Positions 35,354 through 44,384 of a stretch of 64,000 nucleotides of DNA are shown here, piece after piece. This DNA comes from Treponema socranskii subsp. socranskii VPI DR56BR1116 = ATCC 35536. Its GTDB lineage: Bacteria; Spirochaetota; Spirochaetia; Treponematales; Treponemataceae. The stretch lies in contig NZ_AVQI01000084.1 of the NCBI RefSeq assembly GCF_000468115.1, positions 116,455 to 180,454 on the forward strand, read 5' to 3'. The first letter of the stretch is position 1. Every line of letters begins with the position of its first letter. The position numbers and the translations under genes are program-made. The notes under the pieces are model-generated. The model did no database searches. It saw nothing but the letters and a program-made list of their open reading frames with translations, and was not told the DNA's origin.

Positions 35354-35847
35354 TTTTGTACGATGGCGCTATGAAAAGAAAAACAACGGCGTTTATCGTG
35401 ATCGTGTCGGCTTCTTTCGTTCTGTCTCTTGTGCTGTGGATGATCCGCTATCCGGGCATACGCTACGTGTTTATGTTTCAGTCGGCTGCAACCGGCAAAA
35501 TCTGCATGGAGTCGAGGTATTTACCGAAGGATCCCGTGCAGGGGGATGTAAACTGCTACGTAGACGAACTTTTGCTCGGGCCTTTGACTGCGGAATACCG
35601 CCCGCTTTTTACGCGGGGTACCCGTGCGCAATCGTGTTTTGAGCGCGGCGGCGTTCTGTATGTCGATCTTTCGGACGCGCTCATTTCCGAATCGGACGGC
35701 GCATCCGAAATACGACAAGGGATGGAATTATTCAGGAAAAATATCCTGTATAATTTTAAAAATATTCATACTATCGAAGTGTTTGTCGCCGGCAATCATG
35801 CGTATGAAAAAAGCGCCGTCGGGGATTTGCGAAAAGAAAATCCTTGA
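35350..35847 (+). CDS. GerM domain protein, membrane-anchored
   Basis: A 165-residue protein. The ATG overlaps the amidase stop (ATGA); ATG 35371 is another possible start. One N-terminal membrane helix (about 14-32) is followed by a periplasmic GerMN domain: ESRYLPKDPVQGDVNCYVDELLLGP, then GVLYVDLSDALI and a C-terminal EVFVAGNHAY. GerM domains often accompany amidases or peptidoglycan enzymes, consistent with this pair. Its own function is unknown. Confidence 0.82.
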   Translation: MILYDGAMKRKTTAFIVIVSASFVLSLVLWMIRYPGIRYVFMFQSAATGKICMESRYLPKDPVQGDVNCYVDELLLGPLTAEYRPLFTRGTRAQSCFERGGVLYVDLSDALISESDGASEIRQGMELFRKNILYNFKNIHTIEVFVAGNHAYEKSAVGDLRKENP

Positions 35848-35872
35848 CAAATGGAGTTTTTTGTAATATCGT
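35844..35872 (+). promoter_or_regulatory. flaA promoter
   Basis: TTGACA at 35844-35849 (overlapping the GerM stop codon), 17-bp spacer, TATCGT at 35867-35872. The -35 is perfect and the -10 is moderate. AAGGAG precedes the flaA ATG. Confidence 0.55.
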
Positions 35873-35918
35873 GATAGACGGTACAAGGCTACATCGAATA
35901 GTATAAGGAGCTTCCAAA

Positions 35919-37010
35919 ATGAAGAAGACTTTTTTAGTGATTGCGGCGGGGATGCTGCTTACCGGAGGCGCGGGGCTTTTTGCTGCTGAATCGATGCTTA
36001 TCGATTTTACGCAGCTCGATGCGGACGTCGTCGCCGATGCAAACGGCAATCCGACGCAAAACGGCCGTACTGTGATGAATTACGCTGCAGCTGCGGGCGC
36101 TACATTCACGGCGGAGCAGCGAGATCTCATGAAAACCTCGCTCGCTCTCCCCGAATGGGAAGTCGTGCTGAATTCATCGGCGCAAAACGTGCAGTCGATG
36201 GGGGTTTCGACGGTCGTCGCCGCCCCTGTGCGCAGCGAAGCCGATGTTCCGTTTGCGGGTTCGAACGTCATGGGCGTTCGTATTCTTTTCCCCGAATGGA
36301 ATGCAAATGCAAACGCGCGTATCGAACCGCCGTTCGACATTCCGGCATTTGAGCCTCTTGCCGGTGCCGATGCCGACGGCAACCGTCAGGCACAGACAGA
36401 CGAAGAAAAAGCGAGCGGCAAAATTCTCTTTGAAGACGGTTACGGCGTTGTCAGAAACGTCGGTGCAATCAAATCGATCGCCGTCACAACGATGGGCATG
36501 AACTACCCCGAAGGCTTGTACGTTTTGCTCAAAGACAACGACGGAATCGAACGCCGCTATTTTATGGGCTATCTCGGATTCGACGGCTGGAAAGAGCTCG
36601 TATGGAATAACCCGCAGTACATCGCCGATATCCGCAACCGCGAAATTCGCGTATATCCGATCTATCCGCGCGGTATTCCGTACATAAAATTCGCAGGCTT
36701 CCAGATTACGCGCGACGCTGCTCACATCGGCGGTGACTATATCGGCTACTTCAAAGACGTCAAAATGATCTACGACAAAGCCGTGCTGACTTCCGAGCGC
36801 GATATCGCGGACGAAGATGTGTGGGGCATTGTCGGCGCGCGTGAAAAGAAACGCCAAGCGATCGAAATGGAGCGCTTCGGCAACAAGCAGGTGAACCGTT
36901 ATCTCGAACGCGTTAAGCAGGCTACGGAAGAGAGCTTTACGTCGAGCCTCAACGAAAATTCCACGTCGAACGCTGCACGTTCGTCGGGTAATTCCGCCAA
37001 TGCACGATAA
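35919..37010 (+). CDS. flaA: Periplasmic flagellar filament outer-layer (sheath) protein FlaA
   Basis: A 363-residue protein with a Sec signal peptide (KKTFLVIAAGMLLTGGAGLFA, about 2-23). It matches spirochete FlaA: the early LIDFTQLDADV segment, GVRILFPEWNANANARIEPPFDIPAFEP, YPEGLYVLLKDN, and a C-terminal YIKFAGFQITRD plus FKDVKMIYDK block. FlaA sheaths the FlaB core of the periplasmic flagella that give spirochetes their motility. A Ser/Asn-rich tail ends the protein. It has its own promoter and a strong terminator, so it is probably mostly monocistronic. A spirochete hallmark. Confidence 0.95.
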   Translation: MKKTFLVIAAGMLLTGGAGLFAAESMLIDFTQLDADVVADANGNPTQNGRTVMNYAAAAGATFTAEQRDLMKTSLALPEWEVVLNSSAQNVQSMGVSTVVAAPVRSEADVPFAGSNVMGVRILFPEWNANANARIEPPFDIPAFEPLAGADADGNRQAQTDEEKASGKILFEDGYGVVRNVGAIKSIAVTTMGMNYPEGLYVLLKDNDGIERRYFMGYLGFDGWKELVWNNPQYIADIRNREIRVYPIYPRGIPYIKFAGFQITRDAAHIGGDYIGYFKDVKMIYDKAVLTSERDIADEDVWGIVGAREKKRQAIEMERFGNKQVNRYLERVKQATEESFTSSLNENSTSNAARSSGNSANAR

Positions 37011-37031
37011 GCTGCCGTAAGTTTCCTTTAA

Positions 37032-37084
37032 TAAACGTCCTTTATACCTGCCTTGTTCGGCGGGGTTAAGGGACGTTTTTTTTA
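37032..37084 (+). terminator. Rho-independent terminator after flaA
   Basis: Arms AAACGTCC-TTTA and TAAGGGACGTTT, allowing one bulge, followed by eight or nine T. It separates flaA from the RelA/SpoT-TPR gene. Confidence 0.8.
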
Positions 37085-37102
37085 TAATTTGATTTCGAGT
37101 TT

Positions 37103-38344
37103 ATGGAACACAAGTCTTACGATAATCTGCCGGCAAAAGTCCATATTCAAAAAAACTATGAAGCGTATGCGCCGTATTTTTATGCCGTTATGGAAAACAT
37201 TCAAAAGCGGCTCGAACGTGCCGTGACGCTCGCTTCCCCTCCGACGTATAAAGCGCGCATCAAATCTTTCGACAGCTACTATAAAAAAATTTTGCGCTTA
37301 AAAGTTCCCTCTCCCGACGACGACTCTCTCATCTGCCTTACCGATATGATCGGCATACGGATTATCTGCGCGTTTCTCGAAGACATCGCCGTCGTTTTAA
37401 AACAAGTGCAAGGGCTCTTCGATGTACGGGAAATCGAGCAAAAGGGGCCTGCGCAGAATTTCAAAGCCTTCGAATACGAGTCGATTCATATCCTCGTAAA
37501 AATTCCCGATTCGTGTTTTCCGCCGCCGTCCGATTTTCCGTCGCTTCCGCGCTTAAACGATATCGTATGCGAAATTCAAATCCGCACGATTTTACAGGAC
37601 GCATGGGCGGAAGTCGAACACGAGCTTATCTATAAAAGCGAATTTTCTCCGTTCGATTTACCGCTTCGCAGAAAGCTTGCATCGATCAATGCGTCGCTGA
37701 CGCTTGCCGATACGATTTTTCAAGAAATCCGCGATTATCAAAAAAAACTGCAGGGCGAAGTGAACGAGCGGCGAAAATTGTTTTATGAAAAAGTCGATGA
37801 ACTCGATGCGATTAAACGCGAAATTAAAAAAACTCCCGAACCGGAAGGAAGCCCGTCTCCTTTTGCAAAAGGGACGATCGACGATTTGCTCCTCGATGCG
37901 ATTCACGCGCATAATACCGGCGATTTGGCAAAGGCGATCGAAATCTATACGCAGATCATCGAATCTTCTCCGCGGCCTCCGGCCGTCGTGTTGTCCGTCA
38001 TACATAAGCACCGCGGTATGGCGTATTTTACCGAAAGCGAATATCAAAAAGCTCTTGAAGATTTTCAAGCGAGTTCGGCACATAACCCGCAAAACTTCCG
38101 CGCCCTGTATTATGAGGGAATCGTCTACGGTATTCTCGGCGACAATACCGCTGCGATCGACCGTTTTTCAAAATCGCTTGCGATCAACGAATACCAGTCT
38201 CACGCGTTTTATCATCGGGCGGAAGCGTATTATGAAAGATGCGAATACGAAAGCGCGCTCGGCGATATACGCGCCGCGGAAAAGCTCGGCATAAACGACG
38301 ATGCATGCAACGCGCTGCTTGCAAAAATTATGGATAAAATTTAA
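37103..38344 (+). CDS. RelA/SpoT synthetase domain fused to TPR repeats
   Basis: A 413-residue soluble protein. Residues ~30-205 are a RelA/SpoT synthetase domain: LTDMIGIRIICAF (conserved D-x-x-G-x-R), the FEYESIHILVKI block keeping Tyr, Ser and His, CEIQIRTILQDAWAEVEHELIYK. No N-terminal hydrolase domain is present, so it looks like a small alarmone synthetase. A coiled-coil-like Lys/Glu segment (about 205-245) leads into 3-4 TPR units (255-410), for example AKAIEIYTQIIESSPRPP and AIDRFSKSLAINEYQSHA. The TPRs may sense a partner. (p)ppGpp synthesis is likely, not proven. Confidence 0.85.
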   Translation: MEHKSYDNLPAKVHIQKNYEAYAPYFYAVMENIQKRLERAVTLASPPTYKARIKSFDSYYKKILRLKVPSPDDDSLICLTDMIGIRIICAFLEDIAVVLKQVQGLFDVREIEQKGPAQNFKAFEYESIHILVKIPDSCFPPPSDFPSLPRLNDIVCEIQIRTILQDAWAEVEHELIYKSEFSPFDLPLRRKLASINASLTLADTIFQEIRDYQKKLQGEVNERRKLFYEKVDELDAIKREIKKTPEPEGSPSPFAKGTIDDLLLDAIHAHNTGDLAKAIEIYTQIIESSPRPPAVVLSVIHKHRGMAYFTESEYQKALEDFQASSAHNPQNFRALYYEGIVYGILGDNTAAIDRFSKSLAINEYQSHAFYHRAEAYYERCEYESALGDIRAAEKLGINDDACNALLAKIMDKI

Positions 38345-38384
38345 ATCTGAGGAGAGCGTTCGACAATGCGCTTTCGATGTTCCG

Positions 38385-38413
38385 TTGCATAATTATTTCC
38401 CTGTCGCTATAAT
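38385..38413 (+). promoter_or_regulatory. Promoter of the serine protease gene, -10 box 7 nt before ATG
   Basis: TTGCAT at 38385-38390, exact 17-bp spacer, perfect TATAAT at 38408-38413. The ATG at 38421 coincides with the expected transcription start. No Shine-Dalgarno sequence is present. Confidence 0.8.
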
Positions 38414-38420
38414 ACAAAGC

Positions 38421-40175
38421 ATGGAGATTAGCAATTTTAATAAAAAACGCTTTTACGGCGTTTTGGTCCTGTGCTTTTTAGCTACAGCAGCTTTTACGGC
38501 GCCGCTGCGAAATTACGTTTGCATCGTGCGCAGCAATTTGCCGGAAAAAACGGTTTCCTTTTTGGAAGAATACCGCGACGAACTTTCAAACCGCGGATAT
38601 GAGGCATATGCAAAAGATATCGACGTGTATTTAAAGGGGTCATTCGGTTCGGGCTTCGTACTCTACGCATCAAACAACAAACCTTACGTCGTCACGAACC
38701 GTCACGTTGTCAAAGAAGCGGAAACGGTCGACGTCGAATTTGAAAACGAAGACGGTTCCAATTCGAGTTACAAAGAGCTCAAAATCATCGCAGCCGATGA
38801 AGATATCGATATAGCCCTCGTCGCTCTGCCCGACACGTATGCGCGAAAAGGTTTAACGCTCAGCGGTGCTGCAGTGCACGACGGCGACGAAGTGTGGTCG
38901 GCGGGCTTTCCGGGTTTAGGTGCAGATCCGATGTGGCAGCTCGGTAAGGGTACGGTAACGAACGCGCGCGCGAAAATCAAAGAGCTTCTTTCTCCCGATA
39001 TTTCGACGCTTATCCAGCATTCGGCGCAAGTCGATGCGGGAAACTCCGGCGGGCCGCTTATGACGGCGAATGCAAAAGCAGAAGCGGGATACACCGTCGT
39101 CGGAATTAACACGTGGAAAGCGACGTACCGCGAATCGACGAATTTTTCGATCCCCGCGTCGGTCGTCAAATCCTTTGTGGAGCGGAGCATTGCCGGAAGG
39201 AAAAAGCAAAACATCGACGACCGCGTAAAACAATTTATTACATCGACGACAGATAAAGACGAAATGTTTTTTTCGCTTGGAAAATACATTTCGAATGAAA
39301 TGGTTGCAAAAAGCGCCGGCGACGAATTTATGAAAGCGCTCGCTACGGCTCCGTCAAGCGTTCGTTCCGTCATCGCTAAAATATTTTCATACGATCCGAT
39401 CGAAGGCTTGCGCTATGCACTCGCATACAAAGTGTGGAATGCATTTCAAGGAGATGACGGCGCGTTGAAAACGGAGGCGGGAGCTGCGGAAGAATCGACG
39501 AATGGTATGAAGGTTTCTTTTACACCCGAAGGGAAAGATGCGATTCCGTCGCTGTGGACGGAAGAGCAGGGAAACTGGAGACTCTCGGAATTCGGAGAGG
39601 CGAAAAAAACGAAAGCCGCGAAAAAGGCTTCGAAAAAGCGGGCTTCGGTTTCCAGCGTAAACGGTCTTGAAGTTGACGATCCGTATCTTATCAATGTTTC
39701 TGCCGGTGCGCTTATTCCGTTTGAAACAAAATCCGCCGGTTTCAATCTGTCAGTGCTGTTTATGAGAAAATTCTTCGGCGGCGGGCCCTTTATCCAAACG
39801 GAAAAAGTCGACGATGTTGCCATCTTGGATAAATATAACGAGGAAAAATACCGGGAAGCAAAATCGATGACGACCGCCGGCGGCGCGATCCGTTTTCAAG
39901 TGCCGCTTGCGTTTAATAAATTTATTGTCGCGCCGTTTGCGGAAGCTCGGCTCGGACTTGCAACCACGGCAACGATGACAAGCGATAATCGTTCCGACCG
40001 TTTTTATTTCGGTATCGGCGGAGGCGCATACGCGGCGTATCGCGTAACCGATTGGTTTGCTCCGATGGTCGGAGTACAGTATATGCATTCGAATTATTCC
40101 GTATTTTTCAAAGACATTGCGGAACGGTCGAACAGCGTTCTCGTCTTTGCCGGCGTCAAATTGGTGGAACGATAA
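38421..40175 (+). CDS. Trypsin-like (S1C/HtrA-type) serine protease with C-terminal barrel-like domain
   Basis: A 584-residue exported protein; the upstream frame without a ribosome binding site is rejected in favour of ATG 38421. Signal peptide at about 9-27. The protease domain (~70-290) has the triad His95 (VVTNRHVV), Asp130 (DEDIDIALV) and Ser209 (DAGNSGGPL). No PDZ domain follows. Residues ~290-460 are a mixed linker with basic patches. The last ~125 residues, with alternating polar/aromatic strands such as FIVAPFAEARLGLAT and a final VLVFAGVKLV, resemble an outer-membrane beta-barrel end. Possible role in periplasmic or surface proteolysis. Confidence 0.82.
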   Translation: MEISNFNKKRFYGVLVLCFLATAAFTAPLRNYVCIVRSNLPEKTVSFLEEYRDELSNRGYEAYAKDIDVYLKGSFGSGFVLYASNNKPYVVTNRHVVKEAETVDVEFENEDGSNSSYKELKIIAADEDIDIALVALPDTYARKGLTLSGAAVHDGDEVWSAGFPGLGADPMWQLGKGTVTNARAKIKELLSPDISTLIQHSAQVDAGNSGGPLMTANAKAEAGYTVVGINTWKATYRESTNFSIPASVVKSFVERSIAGRKKQNIDDRVKQFITSTTDKDEMFFSLGKYISNEMVAKSAGDEFMKALATAPSSVRSVIAKIFSYDPIEGLRYALAYKVWNAFQGDDGALKTEAGAAEESTNGMKVSFTPEGKDAIPSLWTEEQGNWRLSEFGEAKKTKAAKKASKKRASVSSVNGLEVDDPYLINVSAGALIPFETKSAGFNLSVLFMRKFFGGGPFIQTEKVDDVAILDKYNEEKYREAKSMTTAGGAIRFQVPLAFNKFIVAPFAEARLGLATTATMTSDNRSDRFYFGIGGGAYAAYRVTDWFAPMVGVQYMHSNYSVFFKDIAERSNSVLVFAGVKLVER

Positions 40176-40278
40176 CATTGCATATACAAATCGAAGAAAC
40201 CGTTCAAAACCGAAGTTTTCGGACGGTTCCATTTTCTTCGGACGCATGTTTTATGTGTTATAGGAGACAAATAACAAG

Positions 40279-41001
40279 ATGAAAAAAATAATAGGAATCG
40301 TTGTGCTCGTTACGGTGACGACGATGTTGATGGGATGTTTTTCGATGTCTTTTGCAAAGACACAATCCTCGGAGATGATAGCAGCCAGCGATGGAACAAA
40401 CGAAGAGGAGATCTACAATTCGGCGTTTGCGGAGACAAAACGCAAGCGGCTTAAAAAATTATGCGAAACGTATACGCCGGAGAATTCCGTGCTGGTATAC
40501 GGAAGCTGCAATACCTTTAAAAAGGGAATATTAGGAGTAATCCCGCCTGAAATCGCCCGCTACATTCAAATCGATACGACAAAACCCGCACAGCATTTGG
40601 AATATATCGGTAAAAATTATTTTTTCTTCAAACCGACCGTTCCGGGCGGGAAATACCGTCTCTATTTTCAACGGATATTTATGAGCAGATATCGGATCGA
40701 TTACATTATCAACGGCATACAAGGTTTCGGAACGCACCCGTACGATTTTACGACGCCGAAAAAACCGGGCATTTACTATGTCGGAGATTTTGAAGATCTG
40801 TTTTCCGGTGATGAGCGATATATCTGCCGTACGTATGCGAACGATGAAAAAATAAGAGAAACATACGGCGGCGCATGGAAAATACCGGATCTGCGCGTTT
40901 GCGAACAAAAAGCACTTGAACATGCGCTCAAGTATTATAAGGATACGGCATGGGAATCGCTTCTCAGTGCGCGCCTTTCGGAGGTACAAAATGCAAAATA
41001 A
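40279..41001 (+). CDS. Putative lipoprotein, function unknown
   Basis: A 240-residue protein with a lipoprotein signal (KKIIGIVVLVTVTTMLMGC; Cys20). AGGAG precedes the ATG. The mature part is rich in Tyr, Phe and charged residues and contains an RLYFQRIFMSRYRIDYIING segment. The 3' end overlaps the next exported protein gene by 11 bp, so they are coupled and may form a pair at the cell surface or in the periplasm. No domain recognised. Confidence 0.75.
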   Translation: MKKIIGIVVLVTVTTMLMGCFSMSFAKTQSSEMIAASDGTNEEEIYNSAFAETKRKRLKKLCETYTPENSVLVYGSCNTFKKGILGVIPPEIARYIQIDTTKPAQHLEYIGKNYFFFKPTVPGGKYRLYFQRIFMSRYRIDYIINGIQGFGTHPYDFTTPKKPGIYYVGDFEDLFSGDERYICRTYANDEKIRETYGGAWKIPDLRVCEQKALEHALKYYKDTAWESLLSARLSEVQNAK

Positions 41002-41590
41002 AAAATTATTAACGATTGCCATGTTCGTATGTCTTTGTACGATCGCATTTGCAGAAGAGCCGGAAGAATTTAAATGGGAAAAAGTCGGCGGATCTAAAGT
41101 CGCTTTTATCTGCCGTGTCGTGCTCACCAACAATCTTGACATGGATTTTTATGCCATAGGATTCGATGCAATAGGATATAAGGGGAGCGTTCCCAGTTAC
41201 GGATACGTGTATTACGAAATTCCCCCTAAAGACGTGCCGATTTTCCCCATGTGCGGAGAGCTCGGTAAGTTTTCCCAAATGATATTCAATGCGAGCGATG
41301 TGCGAAAACGATTTTATCTGCAACAATTTATAGTAAGATTATTCGGCAGAGATTATTTATCTATGTTGCAGCTTCCCGTCGGAGTAGATGTTTCATTTCC
41401 TTCCGAAGCGCGCTATGTGTATCTCGGAACTTTCGTCTACACGCTTGAAGGATATGATTTAATGCCGTCTGCAGTAAAACGGATCGATGAATTCGATGCG
41501 GCACAAAAGTTGCTCAAAAAAAAGCTCGGTGTGGACGTGCAGCTTTACCGTGCGGAATTGATCGAACACAAAGAAGAAAAAAAGAAATAA
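40991..41590 (+). CDS. Exported hypothetical protein
   Basis: A 199-residue protein from ATG 40991, which overlaps the preceding lipoprotein gene by 11 bp; earlier in-frame starts lie inside that gene. The N-terminal 20 residues (QNKKLLTIAMFVCLCTIAFA) are a signal peptide. The mature region contains conserved-looking FKWEKVGGSKVAFICRV and a C-terminal basic helix ending in Glu/Lys repeats. No lipobox. Function unknown, coupled to the lipoprotein gene. Confidence 0.72.
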   Translation: MQNKKLLTIAMFVCLCTIAFAEEPEEFKWEKVGGSKVAFICRVVLTNNLDMDFYAIGFDAIGYKGSVPSYGYVYYEIPPKDVPIFPMCGELGKFSQMIFNASDVRKRFYLQQFIVRLFGRDYLSMLQLPVGVDVSFPSEARYVYLGTFVYTLEGYDLMPSAVKRIDEFDAAQKLLKKKLGVDVQLYRAELIEHKEEKKK

Positions 41591-41595
41591 AAGCC

Positions 41596-41630
41596 GGCTG
41601 TCGAAAAAGTAACCGACTTTTGAGACAGCC
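41596..41630. repeat. 35-bp palindromic-ended intergenic repeat, copy 2 (inverted)
   Basis: The reverse complement of 12788-12822 with a single substitution. It begins 5 bp after the upstream stop codon and its ends GGCTGTC / GACAGCC can pair. Confidence 0.75.
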
Positions 41631-41692
41631 CCGTTTTCCTTGTATGCGCTTTTCCGTTTGTACAATCCTCGCTTTTCAGATAAGCTGGACGC

Positions 41693-42484
41693 ATGTTTGT
41701 CGATTTTCACACGCACTTGCATGCGTACCGGCGCGGAGATGAGCGCGATGCGGCTCTCGAATGCATTCGAGAAAACGCAATCCTCACGGTCGCATCCTCC
41801 GTCGATACGGCAACGTGGAATGAAACGCTTTCGGAAGCTCGCTCCTTCGCTTTGCACGGGGAAAATTTAATAATTCCTACCTTTGGTATCCATCCCTCGT
41901 GTTGCGCGGGTTTGCCGGAAAGCGAGGGCGAACTTGCCGCACTGCTTGAATCGTATCTCGGTGCATCGCCTATCATCGGAGAAATCGGGCTCGATTTTTA
42001 TTGGGAAAAAAAGGCGCCGCACAAAACGCAGGAGCGCGTGTTCCGTTGTATGCTCGACCATTGTGAACGCACGGGAAAATATTGCGTCGTGCATACGAAG
42101 GGCGCCGAATCGCGCATCGCAGACATTCTCGCGGACTTCCCGCACGCAAAGCCCGTCATCCATTGGTACGACGGGCCGGATTCGCCGTACGATGTTTTTT
42201 TATCGCGCGGGTATATGCAGACCTTCGGCTGCGAAGTGCGTTATTCCGATCGTATCAAAGCGCTGCTCGCTCGGACGCCTCTTGAGTTTTTGCTTTCCGA
42301 AACGGATAATCCGACGGGAGAAGTGTGGCTCGGAGGCGAGGATTCGTCGCCGCTTTTGATAAAGCGCGTCGTACAGGATATCGCGGACGTAAAGCGCATC
42401 GGATACGCGGAGGCGGAATCGATTTTGCAAAAGAACGCCGAGAGGATTTTCGAAGCGTCGAATATCGGACGATATATCGGCTAG
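41693..42484 (+). CDS. Second TatD family hydrolase
   Basis: A 263-residue TatD-like protein that diverges from the 16024 copy. Metal-binding blocks are VDFHTHLHA (His-x-His), [14 protein letters not shown] (Glu), VVHTKG, VIHWYDG and [10 protein letters not shown]. It may be a nuclease or another amidohydrolase. There is no Shine-Dalgarno; TTGTAC (41658) and TAAGCT (41681) stand 17 bp apart with 6 nt before the ATG, a weaker case of the leaderless pattern seen for other genes here. Confidence 0.85.
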   Translation: MFVDFHTHLHAYRRGDERDAALECIRENAILTVASSVDTATWNETLSEARSFALHGENLIIPTFGIHPSCCAGLPESEGELAALLESYLGASPIIGEIGLDFYWEKKAPHKTQERVFRCMLDHCERTGKYCVVHTKGAESRIADILADFPHAKPVIHWYDGPDSPYDVFLSRGYMQTFGCEVRYSDRIKALLARTPLEFLLSETDNPTGEVWLGGEDSSPLLIKRVVQDIADVKRIGYAEAESILQKNAERIFEASNIGRYIG

Positions 42485-42540
42485 CATTATTTACGGGTAT
42501 CGATTATACTGTGCGGGTTAATTTGAAGAGGAATTGTTAT

Positions 42541-44232
42541 ATGGTGCTGTATAAAGAATTTGTTGAAAACGACAGGGACTATCTGTCCTATGAAGATTTG
42601 AAAAAGAATTTTAAAATTAAAATTCCCGACAATTTTAATTTTGCATACGACGTCGTAGACCGCTATGCGGCGGACGATCCGGAAAAGCGGGCGCTTGTGT
42701 GGTGCGACGATTGCGACGAAGAGCATATATTTACGTTTGCCGATATTTCGGAGATGTCGAAACGCACTGCCAATTTTCTCACGGCGTACGGAATCGGAAA
42801 AGGGGATTCGGTCATGCTCATTTTGCGCCGCCGCTATGAGTTTTGGTGGTTTATCATCGCGCTGCACCGGATCGGCGCGATCGGCATTCCGGCGACGGAT
42901 CAGCTGCTCGAAAAAGATATCGAATACCGCAATAAAGCCGCCGAAGTGAAGATGATCATTTCATTCGATGAACCGAAAGTACAGGAAGAGATCGAAAAAT
43001 CGCTCGCCGCTTCTCCTTCCGTAAAGACGCTCGTGACGGTCGGAAAGGAGCGCGGCGTATGGGTAAACTTTCACAAAGAGATCGAAAAATACGATGCGCA
43101 TTTTGATCGGCCGACTGGCGACAAAGCGACGTGCAACGAAGATATCATGCTGCTGTATTTTACGTCGGGTACGTCCGGCTATCCGAAGATGGTGCAGCAC
43201 AATTTCGTATATCCCCTCGGCCATATCGTGACGGCAAAATATTGGCAAAATGTCGTGGACAACGGTTTGCATTTGACGATAGCCGAAACGGGCTGGGCAA
43301 AAGCGGTGTGGGGAAAACTCTACGGTCAGTGGCTTGCAGGCTCGGCGGTCTTTTCGTACGATATGACGAGCTTTAAACCGGACAGGATGCTGCAAAAGAT
43401 TTCGCACTATAAAGTGACGACCTTTTGTGCGCCGCCGACCGTGTACCGCTATCTTATCCGGCAGGATTTGAAAAAATACGATCTGTCGAATCTGCGCTAT
43501 TGCGTGACGGCGGGTGAAGCGCTCAACGCGGAAGTGTACAATAAATTCTACGAGCAGACGGGCATTAAAATGTTCGAAGCGTACGGGCAGACGGAAGCGA
43601 CCGTCATCATCGGCAATTTTCCCGGTATGGAGCCGAAACCCGGTTCTATGGGAAAGCCTGCGCCGGGCTACGATGTCGATATCATTGCGCCGAACGGTAC
43701 GAAGTGCGAAGCGGGAGAAGCGGGAGAAATCGTCATTCACGTCGACAAAGAGCGTCCCTTCGGTTTGTTTTCCGGCTATTACCGCGATTTTTCTCTGACG
43801 GCGGCGGCGTTCGACAGCGGACTCTATCATACCGGCGATACCGCCTATTACGACAGTGACGGCTATCTGTGGTTTATCGGACGCAACGACGATATTATTA
43901 AAAGTTCGGGCTACCGCATCAGTCCGTTCGAAGTCGAAAGCGTGTTGATGAAGCACCCGTCCGTGCTCGAATGCGCGGTGACGGGTGTCGAAGACAAGCG
44001 GCGGGGACAGATCGTCAAAGCGACGATCGTGCTCAACGTCGGTTTTGAGCCGTGCAAAGCGCTTGAACTTGAACTGCAGGATTATGTAAAGCATCAGACG
44101 GCGAGCTACAAACACCCGCGCATCATCGAATTCGTTAAAGAATTGCCGAAGACGATCAGCGGTAAAATCCGCCGCGTCGAAATCCGCGAAAAGGACAAAG
44201 ATTCGGTGATGAAAAAGAAAGGCAGGATCTGA
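42541..44232 (+). CDS. Acyl-CoA synthetase (AMP-forming)
   Basis: A 563-residue adenylate-forming enzyme. ATG 42541 with AGAGG upstream; the frame open from 42325 runs through the previous gene. Core motifs: the P-loop [17 protein letters not shown], a YGQTEATVI adenine-binding motif, [20 protein letters not shown], and the C-terminal KTISGKIRR with the catalytic Lys. It activates a carboxylic acid, probably a medium- or branched-chain fatty acid, to its CoA ester. The layout resembles medium-chain acyl-CoA synthetases. It precedes fatty acid genes fabF and fabV. Confidence 0.88.
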   Translation: MVLYKEFVENDRDYLSYEDLKKNFKIKIPDNFNFAYDVVDRYAADDPEKRALVWCDDCDEEHIFTFADISEMSKRTANFLTAYGIGKGDSVMLILRRRYEFWWFIIALHRIGAIGIPATDQLLEKDIEYRNKAAEVKMIISFDEPKVQEEIEKSLAASPSVKTLVTVGKERGVWVNFHKEIEKYDAHFDRPTGDKATCNEDIMLLYFTSGTSGYPKMVQHNFVYPLGHIVTAKYWQNVVDNGLHLTIAETGWAKAVWGKLYGQWLAGSAVFSYDMTSFKPDRMLQKISHYKVTTFCAPPTVYRYLIRQDLKKYDLSNLRYCVTAGEALNAEVYNKFYEQTGIKMFEAYGQTEATVIIGNFPGMEPKPGSMGKPAPGYDVDIIAPNGTKCEAGEAGEIVIHVDKERPFGLFSGYYRDFSLTAAAFDSGLYHTGDTAYYDSDGYLWFIGRNDDIIKSSGYRISPFEVESVLMKHPSVLECAVTGVEDKRRGQIVKATIVLNVGFEPCKALELELQDYVKHQTASYKHPRIIEFVKELPKTISGKIRRVEIREKDKDSVMKKKGRI

Positions 44233-44349
44233 AACCGTTTCGGCGGGCTGCTATAACCGTTCGACTTTCGCTTCGGTAAGACCGGTTATTTTGAAATGTC
44301 TTCAAGCGGATAGCGCATAGTGAGTATGATTTTTGCCGTTTTATACTTA

Positions 44350-44378
44350 TTGAATAAAAAGGTTATACCTTGTACACT
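44350..44378 (+). promoter_or_regulatory. fabF promoter, -10 box 6 nt before the ATG
   Basis: TTGAAT at 44350-44355, 17-bp spacer, TACACT at 44373-44378, then 6 nt before ATG 44385. This fixes ATG as start over the TTG at 44370 that also has an AAAGG upstream. Confidence 0.55.
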
Positions 44379-44384
44379 GAATCA

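Noticed and set aside
38301..38420. Longer N-terminus for the serine protease
   Set aside because: It would overlap the RelA/SpoT-TPR gene and hide the signal peptide; the promoter at 38385-38413 lies inside it.
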